A stretch of 64,000 bases of DNA, from NCBI RefSeq assembly GCF_026309355.1, contig NZ_JAPJZK010000001.1, positions 5,786,501 through 5,850,500 on the forward strand, given 5' to 3'. The notes under the pieces are model-generated. The model was not told where the DNA came from. It did no database searches and was given only the letters and a program-made list of their open reading frames with translations. Shown piece by piece: positions 57,233 through 64,000 of this stretch. The stretch is from Spartinivicinus marinus (GTDB lineage Bacteria > Pseudomonadota > Gammaproteobacteria > Pseudomonadales > Zooshikellaceae). Numbering within the stretch: position 1 is the stretch's first letter; each line of letters opens with the position of its first letter. The position numbers and the translations under genes are program-made.

Positions 57233-58324
57233 TCATTCGAGGTATGCTTTTATAAATGTGAACTGATCTAGTAAGTGGTTCCTATCTTCCTGTGCCCTCA
57301 TGGATCGGAACTCGAAGTACTTAGCCGTGTTGCTTCGTTGCTTCAATTTGGCCTTTCCATCGTGTTGGTCTGTGTACTCATATGGGAGTATATGTTCGAA
57401 GTTTATTTCTTGGTAATGGAGAATATATTCTAACGCCCAGTGTTCTTCAGGTTTCTTGCTTATTTTCGCGTAATCGATACTGCTTGGGTTCTGTGTCATG
57501 GCCTTAGCGAGGTTCATTATTTTGCTCTTCAGTTCGTCTTTGTCCTGTAGTGTTTGTTCCTGTGATATTACTGTTTGTAGATTTGTCAAGTTGATTGCCT
57601 GGCTCAATAATTTCAGGAAGGCGTTTACGTTGTTCTTGTCGTCATTTGTTTTCGTATCTTGTAGCAGGTTGGCGTTTTCCTGTGATTCGAGAGGGCTTGC
57701 ATTGTGTATCACATCGGGCGTTATAGTGTAGTCGTTATTTGGGTCCTTTGCGTACGTGTTGGCCATCAAGATTTGGGCTAATAGTGTACGTGCTTCGCTT
57801 ATGGATTGTTCCGGGTTGAGCACTCCTATGTTTATCTGGCCCCCACCATGTTTTGCGTCTCCGTATAAGTCGAGCCCATCTGTTATTTGAAATATTTCTC
57901 TGATTTTGTCTTGTTCTGCGAGTCTTCCAGAATGGAATGGGTCTGTTACTACTTCTAGCACGTCGCCATCAGTGGTTAGTTCATAGGCGAATTCATCGTC
58001 GAGCCATTCGTATCGCGTGCGAATATTCTGTGGAGCGTTTTCATCGTTATAGATGTCCTTCGCGATGTTCGCTATCCCTTTTCTGTTTTTATTCGGTTGT
58101 GGTAGTGTTCCGGTTTCTTGGGTAAACGCTGTGCATATCATGTCCCAATAATATATGTTTTTGCTTAGCGTGTTAGTCACTTCTGGGTTGTTCTTAGTTA
58201 TATCGTTCTTGACGTCTTGATCTAGCTTGTCATAATTTTGTCGCCAGTTTGTTTTTGTCTCGTCATAAAATGTTAGTTCCAATCCTACCGTTCGCTGTTC
58301 AAGTTTTTTATTAGAATCTTGCAT
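57233..58324 (-). CDS. Amidoligase-like protein of unknown role
   Basis: A 363-residue protein with a good start (ATG 58324, AAGGAAAG upstream). It begins QRTVGLELTFYDE, continues EFAYELTTDGDVLEVVTDPF and KHGGGQINIGV, and ends FEHILPYEYTD and KYFEFRSMRAQEDRN. This order (GLEL, E-T-TDG...EVV, a glycine-rich HGGGQINI strand, then an EFR segment) resembles the amidoligase/carboxylate-amine ligase superfamily, which forms amide bonds on peptides or small molecules. The match is by motif only. Its codon choice differs from that of its neighbours (more G and T at third positions). It lies directly downstream of a reverse transcriptase relic as if it were cargo of the array. Confidence 0.55.
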   Translation of the reverse strand: MQDSNKKLEQRTVGLELTFYDETKTNWRQNYDKLDQDVKNDITKNNPEVTNTLSKNIYYWDMICTAFTQETGTLPQPNKNRKGIANIAKDIYNDENAPQNIRTRYEWLDDEFAYELTTDGDVLEVVTDPFHSGRLAEQDKIREIFQITDGLDLYGDAKHGGGQINIGVLNPEQSISEARTLLAQILMANTYAKDPNNDYTITPDVIHNASPLESQENANLLQDTKTNDDKNNVNAFLKLLSQAINLTNLQTVISQEQTLQDKDELKSKIMNLAKAMTQNPSSIDYAKISKKPEEHWALEYILHYQEINFEHILPYEYTDQHDGKAKLKQRSNTAKYFEFRSMRAQEDRNHLLDQFTFIKAYLE

Positions 58325-58363
58325 AGCTTTCCTTATCTAGGTAAAAGACAGGACACCCAAAAA

Positions 58364-59404
58364 TTATCCAGCAGCCTCCAACGCCACCAAACAACCCTCA
58401 AACGCCCCATCCAACTTCACTCCGCTTCTCACCCACTGCCACCACCGTTTGATATACATTTTCACCGCTTCAACAGAAGCTGCTTGCTCATAAAGCCGAA
58501 GTTGTTTATCTCGATGGTTTGTCAAGGTTTTTTCGGCTAACAACACCCCAAGCCCTGCGGATGGACCCAAGCGATAGCCTAACCAGTTGAACCCTTTAGT
58601 AATTCGACCAATCAATGTTTTATCTGGTGCTTTTTCCATTTTTAACACACTCAGCACCTGATTCATAAGTTTTACGCCGGTTCTTAATTGACGTTTTGTT
58701 TTCGTAAGTAACACCCAATCATCCGCTTTTTATTTAAAAAAGCCGCAGGCGCTCTACTCATAAACTAAATTATATTGTTTGGCATGGTTGGTTAATTGAT
58801 TATCTAATTCCGTTAAAAATAAAGCACCTAACAAGGGTGATAATGACGAGCCTTTAGTAATCCCTTTTTCAACGAAAAATAATTCAGCATTAACATCATC
58901 TAAATGATTTAAAAATTGCGTGATTAAATCTAAAACAACTTCATCATTCATTACCCTGCGTAATTGCTCTATTAATATTGCATGATCAATACTGGCATAA
59001 TAAGACTTCACATCAGACTTCATGACATGGGTATAACGACTGCAATGTAAAGCAACTTTCATTACCGCTGCTTTGGCACCACCATGTCCCTTTAAGTGAA
59101 AGCAGCAGGGGCTAATAGACGGCTTTAACCTCTTTGTAAGGACCAATGTCATTGCTTTTTGTACTAACGCATCTTGAGCATTCCAAACCCCAATACTGTG
59201 TCCGTCTATTTTGCAGGCTTTACATGGTGAAAAACGATAGTCGCCGGCGATTAACTGTTTTTGAATAATGGGCTTGATCGCTTGCCAATGAAAACGACAG
59301 TGCCATACGGAATTATTGTAATGACTATTCTTTCGGCTTTTACACAACCATTCAAAGGCTTCATCAATAATCTCATCACTGGCTAGTTGATGAATCAACG
59401 ACAA
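58364..59404 (-). pseudogene. Reverse transcriptase, copy A, broken at the catalytic site
   Basis: Same protein as the intact copy at 62640-63656 over nearly its full length (N-terminal half 59404-58754, C-terminal half 58714-58364). At 58720-58755 the ten bases that encode the residues before the Asp pair are replaced by about 34 bases holding a TAG stop and the palindrome GCTTTTTATTTAAAAAAGC, so the YVRFMDDW motif is destroyed. The same lesion is in copy B. Confidence 0.88.
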
Positions 59405-59436
59405 TGGTATTTATCTCCCAACGTTATACCCACCTA

Positions 59437-60009
59437 TCATTCAATTAAACTAACAACAAAATACAACTCCCGCTGCACATCAAAAACATCTCCCGCAGCC
59501 CCATCAGCAAACCCACTAAACCCAACCTTGCCTAACACCCGCTGCGAATGGCTATTATGCCCCCATACTGAAGTATAAAGACATTTTAACCCCATTTTTC
59601 GTGCTTGTGTTAAAGCCAACCTAGCCGCTCGGGTACCAAAGCCCCGGCATTGGTAGTCGGTGCCTATCCAAAAATAAAAATAACCAGCACTATCTGTATC
59701 TGTTTCCGAAAGTGTCAAGCCAGGCAAGCCTGAGAAGCTATCTGTTAGCGGTTCAATGCTCACCACACCCACTAGGCCAAAATTATCGTGTAATACCGCC
59801 ATTATATGCCGCTGTGATTGCTGATCTTGAATAAAGGCTTGGGCTTGTTTCACATTGCTAATTTCTGGCAGCCGCGTTAATTGGGCTATGGTGGGATCAC
59901 GGTATTGTAAAGCTAACTCAGCAGCATGGTGTAAACCTAATGGCTCTAGCATTAATTCATTATCCCTGGCTTGGTCAGCATCATACCAACTAAAAAACAG
60001 GACACCCAA
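59437..60009 (-). CDS. GNAT acetyltransferase, N-terminally truncated, fused to RT 3' end
   Basis: A 190-residue frame starting at a TTG that lies within the end of RT relic B. Its first residues (MGVLFF) come from the RT boundary; from SWYDADQARDNELMLEPLG it equals the disrupted TPR-GNAT gene. The GNAT fold is complete: LQYRDPTIAQLTRLPEISNV, AVLHDNFGLVGVVSIEP, YFYFWIGTDYQCRGFGTRAARLAL (acetyl-CoA loop) and VWGHNSHSQRVLGKVGF. Ribosomal or small-molecule N-acetylation is possible. Substrate unknown. It ends 32 bases before RT copy A. Confidence 0.75.
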   Translation of the reverse strand: MGVLFFSWYDADQARDNELMLEPLGLHHAAELALQYRDPTIAQLTRLPEISNVKQAQAFIQDQQSQRHIMAVLHDNFGLVGVVSIEPLTDSFSGLPGLTLSETDTDSAGYFYFWIGTDYQCRGFGTRAARLALTQARKMGLKCLYTSVWGHNSHSQRVLGKVGFSGFADGAAGDVFDVQRELYFVVSLIE

Positions 60010-60012
60010 AAA

Positions 60013-60660
60013 TTATCCAGCAGCCTCCAACGCCACCAAACAACCCTCAAACGCCCCATCCAACTTCACTCCGCTTCTCACCCACTGCCACCACCGTTTG
60101 ATATACATTTTCACCGCTTCAACAGAAGCTGTTTGCTCATAAAGCCGAAGTTGTTTATCTCGATGGTTTGTCAAGGTTTTTTCGGCTAACAACACCCCAA
60201 GCCCTGCGGATGGACCCAAGCGATAGCCTAACCAGTCACAAAATTGTCAGGAACAATTTTGAACAGCTTTAGCTGGCCCGAAGGGTAAAAGGCAGGATGC
60301 CTGGAATAAACCCTTTAGTAATTCGACCAATAAATGTTTTATCTGGTGCTTTTTCCATTTTTAACACACTCAGCACCTGATTCATGAGTTTTACGCCGGT
60401 TCTTAATTGACGTTTTGTTTTCGTAAGTAACACCCAATCATCCGCTTTTTATTTAAAAAAGCCGCAGGCGCTCTACTCATAAACTAAATTATATTGTTTG
60501 GCATGGTTGGTTAATTGATTATCTAATTCCGTTAAAAATAAAGCACCTAACAATGGTGATAATGACGAGCCTTTAGTAATCCCTTTTTCAACGAAAAATA
60601 ATTCACCATTAACATCATCTAAATGATTTAAAAATTGTGTGATTTTATCAAAATCAATTT
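60013..60660 (-). pseudogene. Reverse transcriptase, copy B, relic
   Basis: C-terminal region 60013-60230, a 72-base insert, then 60309-60440, the same catalytic-site lesion as copy A, and 60470-60660. The N-terminal half is missing; the deletion runs straight into the end of a GNAT copy. One or two other substitutions separate it from copy A. Confidence 0.85.
60237..60308. repeat. 72-bp palindromic insert in RT relic B
   Basis: Begins CACAAAATTGTCAGGAACAA: CAAAATTGT (60239-60247) pairs with ACAATTTTG (60253-60261). Then follow GAACAGCTTTAGCTGGCCC and the small hairpin GGCAGGATGCC. The RT sequence on each side joins cleanly when the insert is removed, apart from two bases. A non-autonomous mobile palindrome is likely. 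Confidence 0.75.
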
Positions 60661-61018
60661 CATTATTTTCTCATGTAAACAACAAAATACCACTCCCGCT
60701 GCACATCAAAAACATCTCCCGCAGCCCCATCAGCAAACCCACTAAACCCAACCTTGCCTAACACCCGCTGCGAATGGCTATTATGCCCCCATACTGAAGT
60801 ATAAAGACGTTTTAACCCCATTTTTCGTGCTTGTGTTAAAGCCAACCTAGCCGCTCGGGTACCAAAGCCCCGGCATTGGTAGTCGGTGCCTATCCAAAAA
60901 TAAAAATAACCAGCACTATCTGTATCTGTTTCCGAAAGTGTCAAGCCAGGCAAGCCTGAGAAGCTATCTGTTAGCGGTTCAATGCTCACCACACCCACTA
61001 GGCCAAAATTATCGTGTA

Positions 61019-62164
61019 ATACCAATCATGGTAAATAATCTGTAAAATACCTGGTCACAGTATTTCACTTAATTTGACTAGGAATTTAATAATGGCAAGG
61101 ATTGCTTCTATTCCAGATGAGTTGTATGACTACGACTTTGATGCCTTACTAAACAGAGAGCCCCACCCAAGAACACGGCTTCGCTTATTAGCGATGGCTC
61201 ATTTACAAGCAGGTTGGTCCCAAACAGAAATAGCGCGAGCATTAAGAAAGTCAAACAATACCATTCAGGACTGGCTCAACCGTTTTAGACGAGATGGCCT
61301 TGAAGGACTTTATGAACAACCCGGTAGAGGAAAAAAACCGTTTCTTTGTCCTTCACAATATAATGAATTTAAAGCGGCCGTTATTACCTTACAAAACAAT
61401 CGTCAAGGCGGTAGAGTTCAGGGTAAAGATATACAACAGTTGCTGCTAGAGCAATTTAATATAGACTACAGCTTAAGTAGTATTTATGAGGTATTGCATA
61501 AAGCAGGACTTTCTTGGATTACATCAAGATCTAAACACCCTAATCATAGTCCAGATAAACAGCAAGCGTTTAAAAAAACTTTGAGAAAGAGGCCCTAAAA
61601 GTACTTCCTTCATCCGTTTCTCCAGATAAAGTTGATATTTGGTTTCAAGATGAAGCGAGAGTGGGTCAGCAAAATACCAGTACGCGTATTTGGGCAGAGA
61701 AAGGTACGCGCCCACGAGTAGTGAAGCAACAACAGTTTGAGTCAGCTTATCTCTTTGGCGCTGTTTGTCCTGCCAAAGATATAGGGGTGGCTCTTGTATT
61801 ACCTGTTGCTAACACAGAAGCAATGAGGTTGCACTTAACAGAAATTTCAAAAGCCATTTCCAAGGGAAGACACGGACTGGTTATCGTTGATCAAGCTGCA
61901 TGGCATACGACTCATTGCCTAGAAATACCTGCGAATATTACGCTATTAAAGTTACCACCTGCTTCCCCAGAACTTAACCCAGTAGAGCGGATATGGGAAA
62001 AACTTAGAGAAGATTCACTGGCAAACCGTTGTTTTAAAAATTTCAATGATATTGTTGAGTCTTGTTGTGAGGCATGGAATGTATTTGTGAATAAGAAAAA
62101 TAACATTAAAAGCTTGTGCTCCAGGTGCTGGGCTGTTTTAACAAGCTAATAAACAGGATTGGTA
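61019..62164 (+). mobile_element. IS630-family insertion sequence, about 1.15 kb
   Basis: Ends ATACCAATC and GATTGGTA are inverted copies, and the element is bordered by a TA duplication (61017-61018 and 62165-62166), as IS630/Tc1-mariner elements produce. The uninterrupted GNAT sequence GTGTAATACCGCC elsewhere in the window shows the empty site. Confidence 0.88.
61092..62149 (+). CDS. IS630 transposase with a -1 frameshift at an A7 run
   Basis: The first frame (from ATG 61092, AGGAATT upstream) gives the helix-turn-helix region: RLRLLAMAHLQAGWSQTEIA, ALRKSNNTIQDWLNRF and GRGKKPFLCPSQ. It ends soon after TTTAAAAAAAC at 61569-61579. The -1 frame continues without a break as NFEKEALKVLPSSVSPDK, then VDIWFQDEARVGQQ (first Asp), LVIVDQAAWH (second Asp) and LNPVERIWEKLRED (Glu), the DDE triad. 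The run of seven A could serve programmed frameshifting or be a disabling one-base change; the sequence does not decide. Confidence 0.85.
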
Positions 62165-62639
62165 TAATACCGCCATTATATGCCGCTGTGATTGCTGATC
62201 TTGAATAAAGGCTTGGGCTTGTTTCACATTGCTAATTTCTGGCAGCCGCGTTAATTGGGCTATGGTAGGATCACGGTATTGTAAAGCTAACTCAGCAGCA
62301 TGGTGTAAACCTAATGGTTCTAGCATTAATTCATTATCCCTAGCTTGGTCAGCATCATACCAACTGCATTGCTGACAATAGGCTTGCCATTCTACAATAT
62401 CACTGGCTAATTGAAGTGCTTGTGTGTCATTAGGCGATAACTGTAGTACTTGTTGAATGCATTGTTTAGCTAAGGGCTGAACACCACTACTGTAGCCACA
62501 AAGGGCTAAGTTATGCCATAGGGCAGTTTGATTAAGCGTGGACAGATTATTTGTAGTGCACTTAGGATTAGATTGATCCGCCCATGCCAATACCCATTGT
62601 AAGCAATGTAAATAAGGTAAAAAACAGGACACCCAAAAA

Positions 62640-63656
62640 TTATCCAGCAGCCTCCAACGCCACCAAACAACCCTCTAAGGCCCCATCCAACTTCACTCCG
62701 CTTCTCACCCACTGCCACCACCGTTTGATATACATTTTCACCGCTTCAACAGAAGCTGCTTGCTCATAAAGCCGAAGTTGTTTATCTCGATGGTTTGTCA
62801 AGGTTTTTTCGGCTAACAACACCCCAAGCCCTGCTGATGGACCCAAGCGATAGCCTAACCAGTTGAACCCTTTAGTAATTCGACCAATAAATGTTTTATC
62901 TGGTGCTTTTTCCATTTTTAACACACTCAGCACCTGATTCATGAGTTTTACGCCGGTTCTTAATTGACGTTTTGTTTTCGTAAGTAACACCCAATCATCC
63001 ATGAACCTTACATAAACCAAATTATGTTTTTTTGCATGGCTGGTTAATTGATTATCTAATTCCGTTAAAAATAAAGCACCTAACAAGGGTGATAATGACG
63101 AGCCTTTAGTAATCCCTTTTTCAACGAAAAATAATTCAGCATTAACATCATCTAAATGATTTAAAAATTGCGTGATTAAATCTAAAACAACTTCATCATT
63201 CATTACCCTGCGTAATTGCTCTATTAATATTGCATGATCAATACTGGCATAATAAGACTTCACATCAGACTTCATGACATGGGTATAACGACTGCAATGT
63301 AAAGCAACTTTCATTACCGCTGCTTTGGCACCACCATGTCCCTTTAAGTGAAAGCAGCAGGGGCTAATAGACGGCTTTAACCTCTTTGTAAGGACCAATG
63401 TCATTGCTTTTTGTACTAACGCATCTTGAGCATTCCAAACCCCAATACTGTGTCCGTCTATTTTGCAGGCTTTACATGGTGAAAAACGATAGTCGCCGGC
63501 GATTAACTGTTTTTGAATAATGGGCTTGATCGCTTGCCAATGAAAACGACAGTGCCATACGGAATTATTGTAATGACTATTCTTTCGGCTTTTACACAAC
63601 CATTCAAAGGCTTCATCAATAATCTCATCACTGGCTAGTTGATGAATCAACGACAA
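62640..63656 (-). CDS. Reverse transcriptase, copy C, intact, group-II-like palm without maturase domains
   Basis: A 338-residue RNA-directed DNA polymerase. RT motifs in order: VMKSDVKSYYASIDH (first catalytic Asp, residue 131), GITKGSSLSPLLGALFLTEL (181-200), VYVRFMDDWVLL with the Asp pair 220-221, and PDKTFIGRITKGFNWLGYRLG. The SPLL after motif 4 is like group II introns and unlike the SQ of diversity-generating retroelements. There is no maturase X, DNA-binding or endonuclease domain and no intron domain V was seen nearby. The start is TTG at 63656 with GGGAG about 13 bases upstream. It lies 32 bases after a GNAT gene, so the two are probably co-transcribed. Role unknown. Confidence 0.88.
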   Translation of the reverse strand: MSLIHQLASDEIIDEAFEWLCKSRKNSHYNNSVWHCRFHWQAIKPIIQKQLIAGDYRFSPCKACKIDGHSIGVWNAQDALVQKAMTLVLTKRLKPSISPCCFHLKGHGGAKAAVMKVALHCSRYTHVMKSDVKSYYASIDHAILIEQLRRVMNDEVVLDLITQFLNHLDDVNAELFFVEKGITKGSSLSPLLGALFLTELDNQLTSHAKKHNLVYVRFMDDWVLLTKTKRQLRTGVKLMNQVLSVLKMEKAPDKTFIGRITKGFNWLGYRLGPSAGLGVLLAEKTLTNHRDKQLRLYEQAASVEAVKMYIKRWWQWVRSGVKLDGALEGCLVALEAAG

Positions 63657-63688
63657 TGGTATTTATCTCCCAACGTTATACCCACCTA

Positions 63689-64000
63689 TCATTCAATTAA
63701 ACTAACAACAAAATACAACTCCCGCTGCACATCAAAAACATCTCCCGCAGCCCCATCAGCAAACCCACTAAACCCAACCTTGCCTAACACCCGCTGCGAA
63801 TGGCTATTATGCCCCCATACTGAAGTATAAAGACATTTTAACCCCATTTTTCGTGCTTGTGTTAAAGCCAACCTAGCCGCTCGGGTACCAAAGCCCCGGC
63901 ATTGGTAGTCGGTGCCTATCCAAAAATAAAAATAACCAGCACTATCTGTATCTGTTTCCGAAAGTGTCAAGCCAGGCAAGCCTGAGAAGCTATCTGTTAG
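63689..64000 (-). CDS. GNAT acetyltransferase, copy C, partial (window edge)
   Basis: The C-terminal half of the GNAT domain (YFYFWIGTDYQCRGFGTRAA, VWGHNSHSQRVLGKVGF, VVSLIE end). The nucleotide sequence equals 59437-59748 of copy A. The frame remains open at the right edge, so the gene's start lies outside the window. Confidence 0.85.
   Translation of the reverse strand, partial: LTDSFSGLPGLTLSETDTDSAGYFYFWIGTDYQCRGFGTRAARLALTQARKMGLKCLYTSVWGHNSHSQRVLGKVGFSGFADGAAGDVFDVQRELYFVVSLIE

Larger units (their letters stand above)
60663..62624 (-). pseudogene. TPR-linked GNAT acetyltransferase gene split by IS630
   Basis: The part 62624-62165 encodes a helical N-terminal extension (TALWHNLALCGYSSGVQPLAKQ, CIQQVLQLSPNDTQALQLAS) that looks like a TPR-type repeat, then the start of the GNAT domain up to HIMAVL. 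The remainder (HDNFGLVGVVSIEP to the stop) continues at 61018-60663. Removing 61019-62164 plus one TA restores the frame exactly, as shown by the uninterrupted copy at 59437-60009. The C-terminal residues differ from the other copies (VVYMRK instead of VVSLIE). The true N-terminus is missing because the RT copy C boundary cuts it. Confidence 0.82.
58340..64000 (-). repeat. Direct array of GNAT + reverse transcriptase units (three RT copies)
   Basis: On the minus strand the order is GNAT (partial, window edge), RT intact (63656-62640), GNAT broken by IS630 (62624-60663), RT relic (60660-60013), GNAT (60009-59437), RT relic (59404-58364). The stretch 58773-59990 repeats almost base for base at 63033-64000, and 60013-60230 repeats both 58364 onward and 62640 onward. 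Recent duplication is clear. Confidence 0.9.

Noticed and set aside
57007-57255. 82-residue hydrophobic plus-strand frame
   Set aside because: TTG start without ribosome site, overlaps the end of the amidoligase-like gene on the other strand, no recognisable family.
58364-60219. Short plus-strand frames in the RT/GNAT array and across the tail-like operon
   Set aside because: They are antisense to recognised genes and duplicate with the array; no independent support.
37786-63656. Diversity-generating retroelement (RT plus tail fibre target)
   Set aside because: The RT has SPLL after motif 4 instead of the SQ typical of DGR RTs, no template/variable repeat pair with adenine-specific differences was seen, and the RT array is about 20 kb from the fibre genes.
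62600-63700. Group II intron around the intact RT
   Set aside because: The RT has no maturase, DNA-binding or endonuclease domain and no domain V-like hairpin was recognised after the stop codon, which lies only about 25 bases from the unit's 3' boundary.
1-64000. tRNA, rRNA or CRISPR array
   Set aside because: No tRNA T-loop/anticodon pattern, no rRNA-like tract and no regularly spaced direct repeats were found by reading; a dedicated covariance scan could still find a tRNA that I missed.

Overview
The window looks like a chromosomal stretch of an AT-rich marine gammaproteobacterium. GreB, NfuA, cobalamin-dependent MetH, a Lif-dependent lipase and a DUF1631 protein fit the Gammaproteobacteria, and the many secreted hydrolases and short interspersed palindromic repeats recall Oceanospirillales such as Zooshikella or Spartinivicinus. 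The taxon is inferred from gene content only. No rRNA, tRNA or CRISPR array was recognised.

Bases 1-5.6 kb hold the 3' end of a non-ribosomal peptide synthetase gene (A-PCP-E-C-PCP, no thioesterase) followed by an MFS exporter. Bases 5.7-9.7 kb are housekeeping: a Do-like periplasmic protease, DAHP synthase, a small Cys-containing protein and GreB. Bases 9.9-15.7 kb form a secreted-protease block: a 92-residue exported protein resembling only the propeptide of M6 proteases, then two paralogous InhA-type M6 metalloproteases. Bases 16-20.5 kb hold an HPt-HD signalling protein, a small PQ-loop-like membrane protein, a lipase foldase and its lipase. Bases 20.7-36 kb are core genes: an ArsR-type regulator, nfuA, a metH-MATE-aminopeptidase operon, a family-3 solute-binding protein, a DUF1631 protein, a spermidine-synthase-like protein, an ArsB/NhaD-type transporter, a zinc CDF exporter and a KfrA-like coiled-coil protein. 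An IS982 element follows.

Bases 37.8-55.4 kb, all on the minus strand, form a six-gene phage-tail-like operon. In transcription order it encodes a 1607-residue baseplate-J-type protein, a 1481-residue protein with a baseplate-like N-terminus and repeated beta modules, an 888-residue helical-repeat protein, a two-LamG protein, a repeat-bearing fibre and a collar-type tail fibre. The first two resemble baseplate components of extracellular contractile injection systems (eCIS), but no sheath, tube, spike or AAA+ ATPase gene lies in the window. A short palindromic interspersed repeat sits at several of its gene junctions.

Bases 55.6-64 kb are a mobile graveyard: a broken REP-associated (RAYT) transposase, an amidoligase-like orphan, and a direct array of GNAT-acetyltransferase plus reverse-transcriptase units. 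One RT is intact. Two are broken and share the same lesion at the YxDD catalytic site. One GNAT copy is split by an IS630 element, and a 72-bp palindromic insert sits in one RT relic. All three RT units end at the same 3' boundary joined to different downstream DNA. This array is the most unusual structure in the window.
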